Shown here in pieces: positions 1 through 6,060 of a DNA stretch of 11,647 nucleotides. Below the pieces are notes generated by a model, which was given only the letters and a program-made list of their open reading frames with translations, was not told where the DNA came from and searched no databases. The stretch is from assembly GCF_900544955.1 (NCBI RefSeq), contig NZ_UQXD01000058.1, positions 1 through 11,647 on the forward strand, given 5' to 3'. The translations under genes were made by a program, and so were the position numbers. The DNA is from an uncultured Oscillibacter sp. GTDB taxonomy: Bacteria > Bacillota > Clostridia > Oscillospirales > Oscillospiraceae. Position 1 is the first letter of the stretch; every line of letters starts with the position of its first letter.

Positions 1-2089
1 CGTCGCCGCCGGGTGCAACCGTTTGCGAGGCCGGGGAGACGGTGCCGCCGGGGCCGGCGGTGTCCGCCGTCACCTCATAGGACATTGCGGGCAGATTTTT
101 TGAAAAGATCGCCGCCCAATTTCCCAGCGGGAATCCGTCGGGGTACGTCCCTCTCTGAATCACTTCTGTACCAGAGAGAATCGTCAGCTCATGCGCTACA
201 TTGTAACTCCATTGATAGCGCGTGTCGGGGGCGGTTGAATATGTGTCCGATACAGTGTCCACGGCTGGAATCGCATCATCCGTATACCATACCGCAGTGA
301 CGCCGGTTCCGGTGTATGCATCCGTGACGCCGTCTCCGGTCTCGTTTTGCCCCCAGAATGCCGGCCAGGTCGTATCCCGATTAAACAGCCATATCTGCAC
401 ATCGCTGCCGTTGACGATCAGCCGGTTTTCGGCGTCTCCTCCATAATCTGCACCGACACCAATCCCTTGCGCATTTGCGCCAGCAAATGCGGTGACGGTT
501 GCAGAGTCGGAAATGGAGACGGTTCCGCAGCCATTATCGTTATAATAGCTGTTTCCCGCACCAATCCCGGCGCCTCCATATTGACCATAGTTTGAGCCAT
601 ACGCTGTAACAACTGCGCTGCCGCCGATGGTAATAGTGCTTTCCTGGAGCGTTCTGTCGTCCTGTATGATATCTACGCCGCGGTCTGTACCGCCGCCGAT
701 GCCAGCGGCGCAGCCGCCGGCCCTTGCCGTCACCTGCGCATTCCCGGCAATAGAAATTTCTTTCACGCCGCCGTTGTCGCCGCCGCCGATGCCGGCGCCG
801 CCCCAGAAACCGTCGCTCCCTCCGATTGCTTCCACCTGGCCGCCGGTGATCGTGATTTTGCCGCCGTCGATGCTATTGCTGCCGCCGATACCGGCCGCGA
901 TTGACCCGCCGCGGGCCGTTACGGTTCCGCCTTCAATGGTCACTTGAATGTCGCTTCTACGGGGCTGATTTGTGTTTCCGGCGCCGCCGCTGCCGATGCC
1001 CGCGCCGCCCCAACTGTCAGTGGCGGTTTCATTGCCGCCGGTTGCTACAATGGCCCCATCCTCGATGAGAATCGAACCGGTCAGTTCCGCTATACCGATT
1101 ACGTTTCCCTGTTCCAATGTAGAGCCGCCACCACCGATACCGGCGCCCGCGCCGTAATTGGCGGTTTCTGATGTACCGCCCGTCGCGTCAATCGTTCCGC
1201 CTTTGATGGTGATGCTTCCGAAATCGCACCATTTCTCGACCTGGTGATTTGCAATCTGTGCGCCGTTGCCGCCGATGCCCGCGCCTGCGCCGTCACCTAA
1301 AGCCGTGCCCTTAAGCATCCCGCCCTGTGCAGTCAAGCTGCCGGTACCGTCGATTGTGACTTCGGCGCCCACCTCGACATACAGACCTGCATAACAAGGC
1401 CCGCCCGTGAGTGCATTCTCACCGAGCAGGGCAATTGAGGCCGCCGCGCCGTTCTGGATGGAGAGGGCGGGGGAGTCCGTCGCCTTGATCTGGACCTCGT
1501 CCAGGATAAGTTCGTGGGTTCCGCTCTCGACGGTGATGGTGTTTGCCGTCTCACCGCTTGCGGTCAGCCGATAGGGACCGGTGTACGCTTGATCGGTTTC
1601 CCCCTGCCGGTAGCCGTCCGCGCTGATGAGAATGGCGCCATCCGCAAGATCAAGCTCGGCAGACGCGTCGTTTCGGGGAGCCGGGGCCTGGATTCTATTT
1701 GGAGTCTGATTCGAATTTGCGGGGTCTGCCGCTGACTGGCTTCCATCCATGTCCGGCGCCCGGTACAGCGGGCAGGCCTCCTCGTGGACCTCCGCCCGGC
1801 AGGTGTCGTCCTGCGTACAGATTTCAGCCTCCGGTGCCTGATACAGGGGGCAGCCCTCCTCGTGGGCCTCTGCCTGGCAGGTCTCGTCCTGCGTACAGGT
1901 TTCGATCTCCGGCGCCTGATACAGCGGGCAGGTCTCCTCGTGGACTTCCGCCTGGCAGATCTCGTCCTGTGTGCAAGCCAGAAAGACCGGGTCTTCCCCC
2001 TCGGGTCCGACAGCCATAACGGCGCTTGGCAGCAGTGCCAGCATCATGTAAATTGCCAACAGTCCTGCCAAAATTCGCTTCTTCATCAT
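1..2089 (-). CDS. Large secreted repeat-rich surface protein (C-terminus beyond the window)
   Basis: An open frame of 696 codons starts at ATG 2089 and has no stop before the left edge, so the gene is partial. A GAAGGAG ribosome site lies 6 nt upstream; a second ATG at 2086 is also possible. Residues 1-26 are a Sec signal peptide (MMKKR, hydrophobic core, ending AVMA). Residues 38-115 are three 26-residue Cys repeats. Residues 116-145 are a Pro/Asn/Ala linker. From about residue 250 to 545, short beta-strand segments of the type GSITIKGGTIDATGG alternate with turns carrying AGIGG, in about seven or eight rounds, suggesting a beta-solenoid. The last visible stretch (AGPGGTVSP...VAPGG) resembles the start of an InlB B-repeat/Flg_new_2 type domain. 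Codon use is less GC-biased than in the housekeeping genes, which hints at transfer. Probably an exported adhesin-like or matrix-binding protein. The ligand is unknown and any wall anchor would lie outside the window. Expression probably depends on the invertible promoter upstream. Confidence 0.85.
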   Translation of the reverse strand, partial: MMKKRILAGLLAIYMMLALLPSAVMAVGPEGEDPVFLACTQDEICQAEVHEETCPLYQAPEIETCTQDETCQAEAHEEGCPLYQAPEAEICTQDDTCRAEVHEEACPLYRAPDMDGSQSAADPANSNQTPNRIQAPAPRNDASAELDLADGAILISADGYRQGETDQAYTGPYRLTASGETANTITVESGTHELILDEVQIKATDSPALSIQNGAAASIALLGENALTGGPCYAGLYVEVGAEVTIDGTGSLTAQGGMLKGTALGDGAGAGIGGNGAQIANHQVEKWCDFGSITIKGGTIDATGGTSETANYGAGAGIGGGGSTLEQGNVIGIAELTGSILIEDGAIVATGGNETATDSWGGAGIGSGGAGNTNQPRRSDIQVTIEGGTVTARGGSIAAGIGGSNSIDGGKITITGGQVEAIGGSDGFWGGAGIGGGDNGGVKEISIAGNAQVTARAGGCAAGIGGGTDRGVDIIQDDRTLQESTITIGGSAVVTAYGSNYGQYGGAGIGAGNSYYNDNGCGTVSISDSATVTAFAGANAQGIGVGADYGGDAENRLIVNGSDVQIWLFNRDTTWPAFWGQNETGDGVTDAYTGTGVTAVWYTDDAIPAVDTVSDTYSTAPDTRYQWSYNVAHELTILSGTEVIQRGTYPDGFPLGNWAAIFSKNLPAMSYEVTADTAGPGGTVSPASQTVAPGGD
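435..1300 (-). repeat. Gly-rich beta-solenoid-type repeat array in the surface protein
   Basis: About eight turns carry AGIGG, AGIGS or QGIGV motifs. They are separated by two short beta segments of the form (I/V)TI-x-GG-x-(I/V)-x-A-x-GG, with a spacing of roughly 28-45 residues. The repeats are diverged at DNA level but share the GGCGCCGGCATCGGCGG-like core. This pattern is typical of right-handed beta-helix surface proteins in gut Clostridia. The fold is inferred, not shown. Confidence 0.7.
1745..1978 (-). repeat. Three tandem 78-bp repeats coding for Cys-rich 26-residue units
   Basis: Residues 38-115 of the surface protein consist of three consecutive 26-residue units with the pattern CTQD-x2-C-x-AE-x-HEE-x-CPLY-x-AP. 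Each unit has three Cys and one His. The DNA copies are highly similar and in register, so copy number could change by slippage or recombination without breaking the frame. Three Cys and a His per unit could form disulfides or bind metal; this is inference. Confidence 0.85.
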
Positions 2090-2109
2090 CAGATACTCCT
2101 TCAATTTGT

Positions 2110-2130
2110 GACAAAATCGATAATTTGTTC
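2110..2130 (+). repeat. Left inverted repeat of the invertible segment
   Basis: A 21-bp AT-rich repeat, paired in inverted orientation with 2382-2402 at 20/21 identity. It lies in the predicted 5' untranslated region of the surface-protein mRNA, about 20 bp upstream of the start codon and just outside the ribosome site. Confidence 0.85.
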
Positions 2131-2177
2131 TGATCGTTTTCTGCGACCAACAATTTCGATTTTCAAAATCCCGCGTT

Positions 2178-2206
2178 ATTATAACATGCGCGCAAAAATT
2201 GGGCAA
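2178..2206 (-). promoter_or_regulatory. Sigma-A-like promoter inside the invertible segment, driving the surface-protein gene
   Basis: Reading the minus strand: -35 TTGCCC (2206-2201), a 17-bp spacer, then -10 TATAAT (2183-2178) preceded by TGT as an extended -10. Predicted transcription start is near 2171, giving a leader of about 80 nt that crosses the left inverted repeat. If the segment flips, this promoter would point the other way, into the 3' end of the recombinase gene as antisense. Confidence 0.8.
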
Positions 2207-2244
2207 GTCATATCAGTGATTTTGGATAATTTCTCCAGATTTTT

Positions 2245-2298
2245 GCGCACTGATTCAAGCCGCAAAAACCGGAACTTTTGCGGCTTGGATCAGTGCGC
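2245..2298. other. Long 23-bp hairpin within the invertible segment
   Basis: Arms 2245-2267 and 2276-2298 pair over 23 bp with one G-T wobble around an 8-nt loop. Neither strand has a U-run after the stem, so it is not a standard intrinsic terminator. It lies between the recombinase gene and the promoter. Being near-symmetrical, it would sit between the two genes in either orientation. It could insulate the surface gene from recombinase read-through or bind a protein; both ideas are inference. Confidence 0.75.
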
Positions 2299-2381
2299 CC
2301 TTGCGGCACTCGTTGTATCCGAATATGTAGCACTTTTCACCGCAGGAAACCCTTCTTACCGGGGCTCATGGAGGAACCACT

Positions 2382-2402
2382 GAACAAATTATCGAATTTG
2401 TC
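2382..2402 (-). repeat. Right inverted repeat of the invertible segment
   Basis: The partner of 2110-2130. It abuts the recombinase stop codon (TAG, 2405-2403) with no intervening base, so inversion would leave the recombinase coding sequence intact. Its half-sites ACAAATT and AATTTGT are perfect inverted arms around ATCG. Confidence 0.85.
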
Positions 2403-3248
2403 CTAAGAGACCAGGCCCAGCCGTTCCAACTGCCTGGAGTGCTCCGCGCCGGTGGAGACGAGGTAGATGCGGGTGGTCTCAATGCTGCTGTGGCCCAATA
2501 CGTCGGCCAGTTTGGCGATGTCCTTGCAGGCCCGATAAAACGCCCTGGCAAACAGGTGCCGCAGGTTGTGGGGAAATACCTTGGAGGCCGCCACCCCAGC
2601 CCGGACGCACAGGGCTTTCATCTCCGCCCATATCTGCTTCCTGGATAAGCTGCCGCCGTCTCTGGTGAGAAAAATCTCGCCGGAGGCGATTTTTTTGCGC
2701 CTGGCGTATTTCAGCAGCTTCCGGCACAGCTTGCCGGGCAGGAGGATGGTGCGGATTTTGCCTTTCAGGGCAATCGCCGTCCGTCCGGTTTGGGCAGCCT
2801 CCACGGTGATATACCGCACCTCGCTGACGCGGATGCCGGTGGCCCCCATGGTCTCCATCACCAATGCCAGCCGCTCCCGGCCCAGAGCGCGGGCCGTGTT
2901 CAAGAGGCGGCCGTATTCCTCCCGGGTCAGCTCCCGGCGGTCCTCCCGAAACAGCCGCCGCTGGAGCTTCAGGTACTTCACCCGGCACTCGTTCCACCCG
3001 GCGAAGCGGAGGAAGGCGTGGACGGAGGCCAGCATGGAGTTGACGGTCACCGGAGCGTAGCACGCTGCTGCGAGTTGCTCTTTCCACGCCGTCACCGTCT
3101 CCTTGGAGACGGCCCGCCCGTCCAGCCAGACGGAGAAGGCCCGCACGTCCCGGCAGTATTTCTCCCGCGTGCCGGGGCTTTGCTCCTCTTTCCGTAGGTA
3201 GTGGTCGAAGGCCACCGCCTGCGCAGCTGTCAGTCTGTGTTCGTCCAT
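2403..3248 (-). CDS. Tyrosine recombinase (XerC/D-like), probable DNA invertase of the adjacent switch
   Basis: 281 residues. ATG 3248 was chosen because GGGAGGA lies 7 nt upstream; an in-frame ATG at 3266 lies upstream of that site. Residues about 10-95 form the helical N-terminal core-binding (SAM-like) domain and about 105-281 the catalytic domain. The full active-site set is present: R140 (GIRVSEV), K164 (LKGKIR), H227 and R230 (HNLRH), H253 (LGHSS) and nucleophile Y262 (RIYLVS). It is short, without the arm-binding domain of large phage integrases, as in Xer-type and inversion recombinases. The gene sits alone, with no phage or conjugation genes nearby, and its stop codon touches an inverted repeat. 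It most likely flips the promoter segment. A weak -10-like TAAAAT lies upstream near 3287, but no convincing -35 was found. Confidence 0.93.
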   Translation of the reverse strand: MDEHRLTAAQAVAFDHYLRKEEQSPGTREKYCRDVRAFSVWLDGRAVSKETVTAWKEQLAAACYAPVTVNSMLASVHAFLRFAGWNECRVKYLKLQRRLFREDRRELTREEYGRLLNTARALGRERLALVMETMGATGIRVSEVRYITVEAAQTGRTAIALKGKIRTILLPGKLCRKLLKYARRKKIASGEIFLTRDGGSLSRKQIWAEMKALCVRAGVAASKVFPHNLRHLFARAFYRACKDIAKLADVLGHSSIETTRIYLVSTGAEHSRQLERLGLVS

Positions 3249-3400
3249 ATTGAAATCCTCCCACACAAAGTAGTGCCCTTATTTTACCTTGCAGGGGAGT
3301 TACTATGCACCGGGGCCGTTGCTTCGGTTTCGGCTGGGAGGGGGATCAAATCCGTTTGGCGGGGGAGAATCATTTTTGTTGCCGGAGCCGGTTTGCCTGG

Positions 3401-3437
3401 GAGATAAAGAAACAAGCACGGTTATCAACCGTGCTTG
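3401..3437 (-). terminator. Intrinsic terminator, minus strand
   Basis: A perfect 11-bp stem (3413-3423 with 3427-3437, core AAGCACGGTT) has a 3-nt loop. On the minus strand it is followed by the U-rich run TTTCTTTATCTC. It would end transcripts from the decayed ORF region or read-through from the murC operon before they reach the recombinase gene. The possible stop codon of the frameshifted ORF lies in its loop. Confidence 0.75.
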
Positions 3438-3710
3438 CTTCGCCGTAACGATTCACCGATCGGATGCGGGGCGGCTCTCCGCTCCGGGCGAAAGACGCCG
3501 CAGGCCTGCACGGCGTCCCGCAGAGCCACAGGCAGGTCGGGCCGTAGATGGTGGATGGGGCCGGCGAGGGATCCCGAGCCCTTGGGCAATGGCCATTTGC
3601 TCAAAGGCGTGCTTCACCTCCGCCGCCACCTGGGCGGGGATGCCACTGGGGAGTGGAATCGTGGGACAGGTCTCCCTCTTGCTGCAAAATTGCCCGGTTC
3701 CGCCAGACAA
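3425..3710 (-). pseudogene. Possible decayed small gene with a frameshift (unrecognised)
   Basis: Two overlapping minus-strand frames look coding in turn. From about 3670 to 3585, frame A reads IPAQVAAEVKHAFEQMA with GC-rich third positions. After about 3580 the coding look moves to the +1 frame (GPIHHLRPDLPVALRDAV...) and runs to a TGA at 3427-3425 inside a terminator hairpin. The uninterrupted frame A continues to 3453 but becomes Pro/Arg/Ser-rich, typical of an out-of-frame read. Its ATG at 3710 lies in the U-run of the upstream terminator and has no good ribosome site. I do not recognise the family. It may instead be non-coding. Confidence 0.25.
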
Positions 3711-3750
3711 AAGGGAGGGCGCGGTCCGCCGAGGCGGATCGCGCCCTCCC
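3705..3750 (-). terminator. Strong intrinsic terminator of the murC operon
   Basis: Arms 3713-3730 and 3733-3750 pair over almost 18 bp (GGGAGGGCGCG with CGCGCCCTCCC at the base, one G-T wobble), followed on the minus strand by TTTTGTCT. It begins 20 bp after the stop codon of the prolyl-tRNA editing gene, so it ends the murC-editing transcript. Confidence 0.9.
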
Positions 3751-3770
3751 GAAGAAGTGGGGCCAAATGG

Positions 3771-4310
3771 TCAGAGGTCCACCACCGTCACATCGTGGCC
3801 GGTGTGGGGCAGGAGCTTTTCCAGCACGTCCGCCGTCCGCAGCTTCAGGCTGCTGGTGCAGATGCAGGGGTGGCAGGAGAGATACTCCGCCTCATAGACC
3901 GCCCGCTCCATCAGCAGCCGGACCCGGTGCTCCTGGTCGTTGGCCAGGCCCAGGAGGGTGGCGGAGCCGGGGGTGCAGTGCAGCAGCTCCCACAGGGCCT
4001 CCTCCGGGGCAAAGGACAGCCGGGCGGAGCCGATCTGCTGGCTGAGGTCCTTGGTGTGAAAAGGCTTGTCGGGGCCCATGCAGAGGAGGTAGAACTGGGT
4101 TTTCTGCCGGTTGCACAAAAAGAGATTCTTGCAGATGGGTACCCCCAGCACCTGGCTGACAGCGGCGCACTTCTCCATGGTATCGGCGGGATCACTGGAG
4201 ACCCGGTCATAGGGAATCCCCAGGGTTTCCAGCAGGGAGAAGGCCTCCGCCTCCTGGGGCAGCAGCGCGCCCTCCGGACGGGTGTTGTGGAACAGGGGGG
4301 AGATGTCCAT
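3771..4310 (-). CDS. Prolyl-tRNA editing protein (ProX/YbaK superfamily, Ala-tRNA(Pro) deacylase)
   Basis: 179 residues, the usual size for stand-alone ProX-type proteins. The family removes alanine (or in other branches cysteine) wrongly attached to tRNA(Pro), acting in trans to prolyl-tRNA synthetase in the cytoplasm. Family signatures in order are KNLFL with the conserved Lys61, RLSFAPEEAL at about 97-106, LLGLAND at 119-125, EYLSCHP at 142-148 and GHDVTVVDL at the C-terminus. In many relatives the loop before GL-x-ND reads G-x3-P; here it is GSATL (115-119), so the Pro is Leu. The start ATG 4310 is 3 nt past the murC stop, and its GGAGGAGG ribosome site lies inside the murC end, so the two are translationally coupled. 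The substrate (Ala or another amino acid) cannot be decided from sequence alone. Confidence 0.9.
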   Translation of the reverse strand: MDISPLFHNTRPEGALLPQEAEAFSLLETLGIPYDRVSSDPADTMEKCAAVSQVLGVPICKNLFLCNRQKTQFYLLCMGPDKPFHTKDLSQQIGSARLSFAPEEALWELLHCTPGSATLLGLANDQEHRVRLLMERAVYEAEYLSCHPCICTSSLKLRTADVLEKLLPHTGHDVTVVDL

Positions 4311-4313
4311 GGC

Positions 4314-5696
4314 TCAGGCCTCCTCCAGCAGCTTCTCGCCGGCCCGGTAGATGTCCCCGGCCCCCACGGTCAGGATCAAGTCGCCCGGGCGGGCCAGTGC
4401 CCGCAGCTGGGCGGTCACCTTATCCAGGGTGGAGCAGTAGACGGAGCCGGGGATCTGGCGGCACAGGTCGGCGGAGGAGATGCCGGCGGTGTTCTGCTCC
4501 CGGGCGGCGTAGATCTCCGCCAGCACAGCCACGTCCGCCAGCTTCAGCTCCTCCACAAACCGGTCGAAGAGCTTGGCGGTGCGGGTGTAGGTGTGGGGCT
4601 GGAAGGCCACCACCACCCGCTGATAGCCCAGGGTCCGGGCGGTGGTCAGCAGGGCGTGGAGCTCATCGGGGTGGTGGGCGTAGTCGTCGTAGACCGCGGC
4701 ACCGCGGTAGCTGCCCTTGTGCTCAAAGCGGCGACCGGCGCCGGTAAAGGCGGCCAGGCCCTCCTCCACCGCCGGGCCGGGGATGCCCAGCACGTAGGCG
4801 GCGGAGGCGGCGGCCAGGGCGTTGAGGATGTTGTGGTGCCCGTAGACGTGGAGGGTCACATGGGCGTAAAACGCCCCGTGCACCAGAATGTCGAAGGAGG
4901 GGGCTCCCTCCTCGTCGGTCAGATGGGCGGCGGTGCAGTCGGCGGGATGCTCCAGGCCGAAGGTGAACACCGGATGGGCCAGCTCCGCCACGGACTCCAT
5001 GGCGCCGGGGTTGTCGGCGTTGACGATGACGTGCCCCGCCGGGGGCACCAGCTCCGCAAACTGGTGGAAGGAGTGCTCGATGTCGTCCAGGTCCTTGAAG
5101 AAGTCCAGGTGGTCCGCCTCCACGTTCAGGATCACCGCCACGGTGGGGAAGAAGCAGAGGAAGCTGTTGCAGTACTCGCAGGACTCCAGGATGATGGTGT
5201 CCCCATGGCCCACCCGGTAGCCGGAGTGGAGCAGGGGCAGCGTGCCGCCGATCATCACCGTGGGGTCCGCCTGGGCAGCCATGAAGATGTGGGTGCACAT
5301 GGAGGTGGTGGTGGTTTTTCCGTGGGTGCCGGAGACGCACAGGGCGTTGGGATAGTGCTGCATGATGGCGCCCCAGGCCTGGGCCCGCTCGTAGACGGGC
5401 AGACGGCGGGCCACGGCCCCGGCGATCTCCGGATTGCTGTCGTGGACGGCGGCGGTGCGGACCACAAAATCGCAGTCCCCCAGGTTTTCGGCGTTGTGGC
5501 CGATGGACACGGAGATGCCCAGGGACCGCAGATGCCGCACCGTGCCGCTCTCCGCCATGTCGGAGCCCTGGACCTGAAGGCCCATGCCCCGCAGCACCTC
5601 CGCCAGGGGGCACATGGAGACGCCGCCGATTCCCACCAGGTGGACCCGCTTGCCGGGGAGCAGATAGTCGCGGATGGGGTTGGGATTATTCATCAT
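4314..5696 (-). CDS. murC: UDP-N-acetylmuramate--L-alanine ligase
   Basis: 460 residues, normal for MurC. This cytoplasmic enzyme adds L-alanine to UDP-MurNAc using ATP, the first step of the peptidoglycan stem peptide. Visible motifs are the N-terminal Rossmann-like HLVGIGGVSM (19-28) with GSD (44-46), the ATP P-loop GTHGKTTTT (123-131), ESCEYCNSFL (171-180), EADHLDFF (193-200), GHHNILNALAA (286-296), YDDYAHHPDE (336-345), FQPHTYTRT (365-373) and TVGAGDIY (443-450). Start ATG 5696 was chosen over the longer frame from 5768 because AAAGGAAG lies 9 nt upstream and family homology begins right after it; ATG 5693 is equally close. It is followed by the tRNA-editing gene with 3 nt between them. 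A hairpin-rich leader and a promoter at 6032-6060 may control it. Confidence 0.97.
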   Translation of the reverse strand: MMNNPNPIRDYLLPGKRVHLVGIGGVSMCPLAEVLRGMGLQVQGSDMAESGTVRHLRSLGISVSIGHNAENLGDCDFVVRTAAVHDSNPEIAGAVARRLPVYERAQAWGAIMQHYPNALCVSGTHGKTTTTSMCTHIFMAAQADPTVMIGGTLPLLHSGYRVGHGDTIILESCEYCNSFLCFFPTVAVILNVEADHLDFFKDLDDIEHSFHQFAELVPPAGHVIVNADNPGAMESVAELAHPVFTFGLEHPADCTAAHLTDEEGAPSFDILVHGAFYAHVTLHVYGHHNILNALAAASAAYVLGIPGPAVEEGLAAFTGAGRRFEHKGSYRGAAVYDDYAHHPDELHALLTTARTLGYQRVVVAFQPHTYTRTAKLFDRFVEELKLADVAVLAEIYAAREQNTAGISSADLCRQIPGSVYCSTLDKVTAQLRALARPGDLILTVGAGDIYRAGEKLLEEA

Positions 5697-5869
5697 GGAA
5701 ATGGACTTCCTTTCAAAGACGCATTCCGCATTGCAGAAACGGAAAAAGCGTTGTATAATCAGAAACATCTTATGATAATGCGTACAAAACAGAGCCGAAC
5801 GCCTGGAGAGCCAGGGCTTTCAAAGCTCGTTGGCTTTGTTTCAGTGTAAGAGTTTTCCCGCAGAAACGG

Positions 5870-6025
5870 AAAAAATCTTGCTCTCCACGGGCGGCTTTTC
5901 AAAAGCCGCCCGTGGGTCCGCATGGAAACAGCGGCTGAATTCCACAAGAGCGGCTGGTTTCAGCCACTTTTACGGAGTTGCGCGGCGATGCCGCGGGAAT
6001 CAACCGCAAGGCGGTTTGTTCAATG
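5870..6025 (-). ncRNA. Candidate small RNA or attenuated leader upstream of murC
   Basis: A good minus-strand promoter predicts a start near 6025. Four stem-loops follow, the last a perfect 15-bp stem (5885-5899 with 5901-5915), then AGAGCAAGA and six U. The distance from stem to U-run is long for a classic terminator, so termination here is uncertain. If transcription continues, the same RNA becomes a murC leader of about 330 nt. The family is not recognised. Confidence 0.35.
5885..5915. other. Perfect 15-bp inverted repeat (terminator-like hairpin)
   Basis: CCACGGGCGGCTTTT (5885-5899) and its exact complement (5901-5915) are separated by a single base. On the minus strand U6 occurs 9 nt downstream, while the plus strand has no U-run. 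It may be an attenuator or a terminator of a small RNA read on the minus strand. Confidence 0.6.
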
Positions 6026-6031
6026 GGCATT

Positions 6032-6060
6032 ATTATAGTACAGGAAAATAGGAATTGCAA
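6032..6060 (-). promoter_or_regulatory. Sigma-A-like promoter reading toward murC
   Basis: Minus strand: -35 TTGCAA (6060-6055), a 17-bp spacer, and -10 TATAAT (6037-6032). It lies about 335 bp upstream of the murC start and its -35 box is only 20 bp from the cca start codon. No comparably good plus-strand promoter for cca was found; the AT-rich box TATTATAG (6031-6038) lacks a -35 partner. Confidence 0.7.

Larger units (their letters stand above)
2110..2402. other. Probable invertible promoter segment (phase-variation switch)
   Basis: Two 21-bp inverted repeats, 2110-2130 and 2382-2402, match at 20 of 21 positions (mismatch at 2116/2396) and share the run TCGATAATTTGTTC. They bound a 251-bp interior holding one clear promoter, directed to the surface-protein gene that starts 21 bp outside the left repeat. 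The right repeat begins at the first base after the stop codon of a tyrosine recombinase. Each repeat is itself an imperfect palindrome: ACAAA and TTTGT arms flank an 8-bp centre, as expected for a core site bound by two recombinase monomers. Recombinase-flipped promoters upstream of surface genes are known in gut Bacteroides and in Clostridioides difficile. The orientation given here would be ON. Inversion itself is inferred from this architecture. Confidence 0.82.
3249..3770. other. Gene-poor region behind the recombinase
   Basis: About 520 bp separate the recombinase start from the prolyl-tRNA editing gene. It holds the strong murC-operon terminator (3705-3750), a frameshifted ORF remnant (3425-3710) and a second minus-strand terminator (3401-3437). 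Bases 3270-3400 contain only G/C-rich tracts and no recognised element apart from a weak possible recombinase promoter. No transposase or attachment-site repeat was seen. Confidence 0.6.

Noticed and set aside
435..1300. Regular GCCGCCGATGCC-like repeats considered as a CRISPR or satellite array
   Set aside because: Spacing is irregular, the repeats keep one open reading frame and they encode a consistent AGIGG turn motif, so they are protein repeats.
2245..2298. Hairpin considered as an intrinsic terminator of the recombinase gene
   Set aside because: No U-run follows the stem in the minus-strand direction; A-residues follow instead.
1784..2383. Plus-strand open frame of 199 codons crossing the invertible segment
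   Set aside because: It mirrors the tandem Cys repeats of the surface protein and then runs through non-coding switch DNA. It has no ribosome site and no domain.
2403..3248. Recombinase as the integrase of a prophage or conjugative element
   Set aside because: No excisionase, phage, relaxase or direct-repeat attachment sites were seen; the neighbouring inverted repeats around a promoter fit inversion better.
5697..5768. Longer N-terminus of murC from ATG 5768
   Set aside because: The extra 24 residues are outside family homology, and the ribosome site AAAGGAAG lies just before ATG 5696.
3435..5849. Plus-strand open frame of 804 codons, the longest in the window
   Set aside because: It is antisense to murC and the tRNA-editing gene, which have full family motifs. 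Its translation is low-complexity Gly/His/Val/Gln-rich and it has no ribosome site; it arises from the high GC content.
5870..6025. 6S RNA, T-box or SRP RNA in the murC upstream region
   Set aside because: No closing stem between the 5' and 3' ends, no T-box motif and no SRP loop sequence were found.
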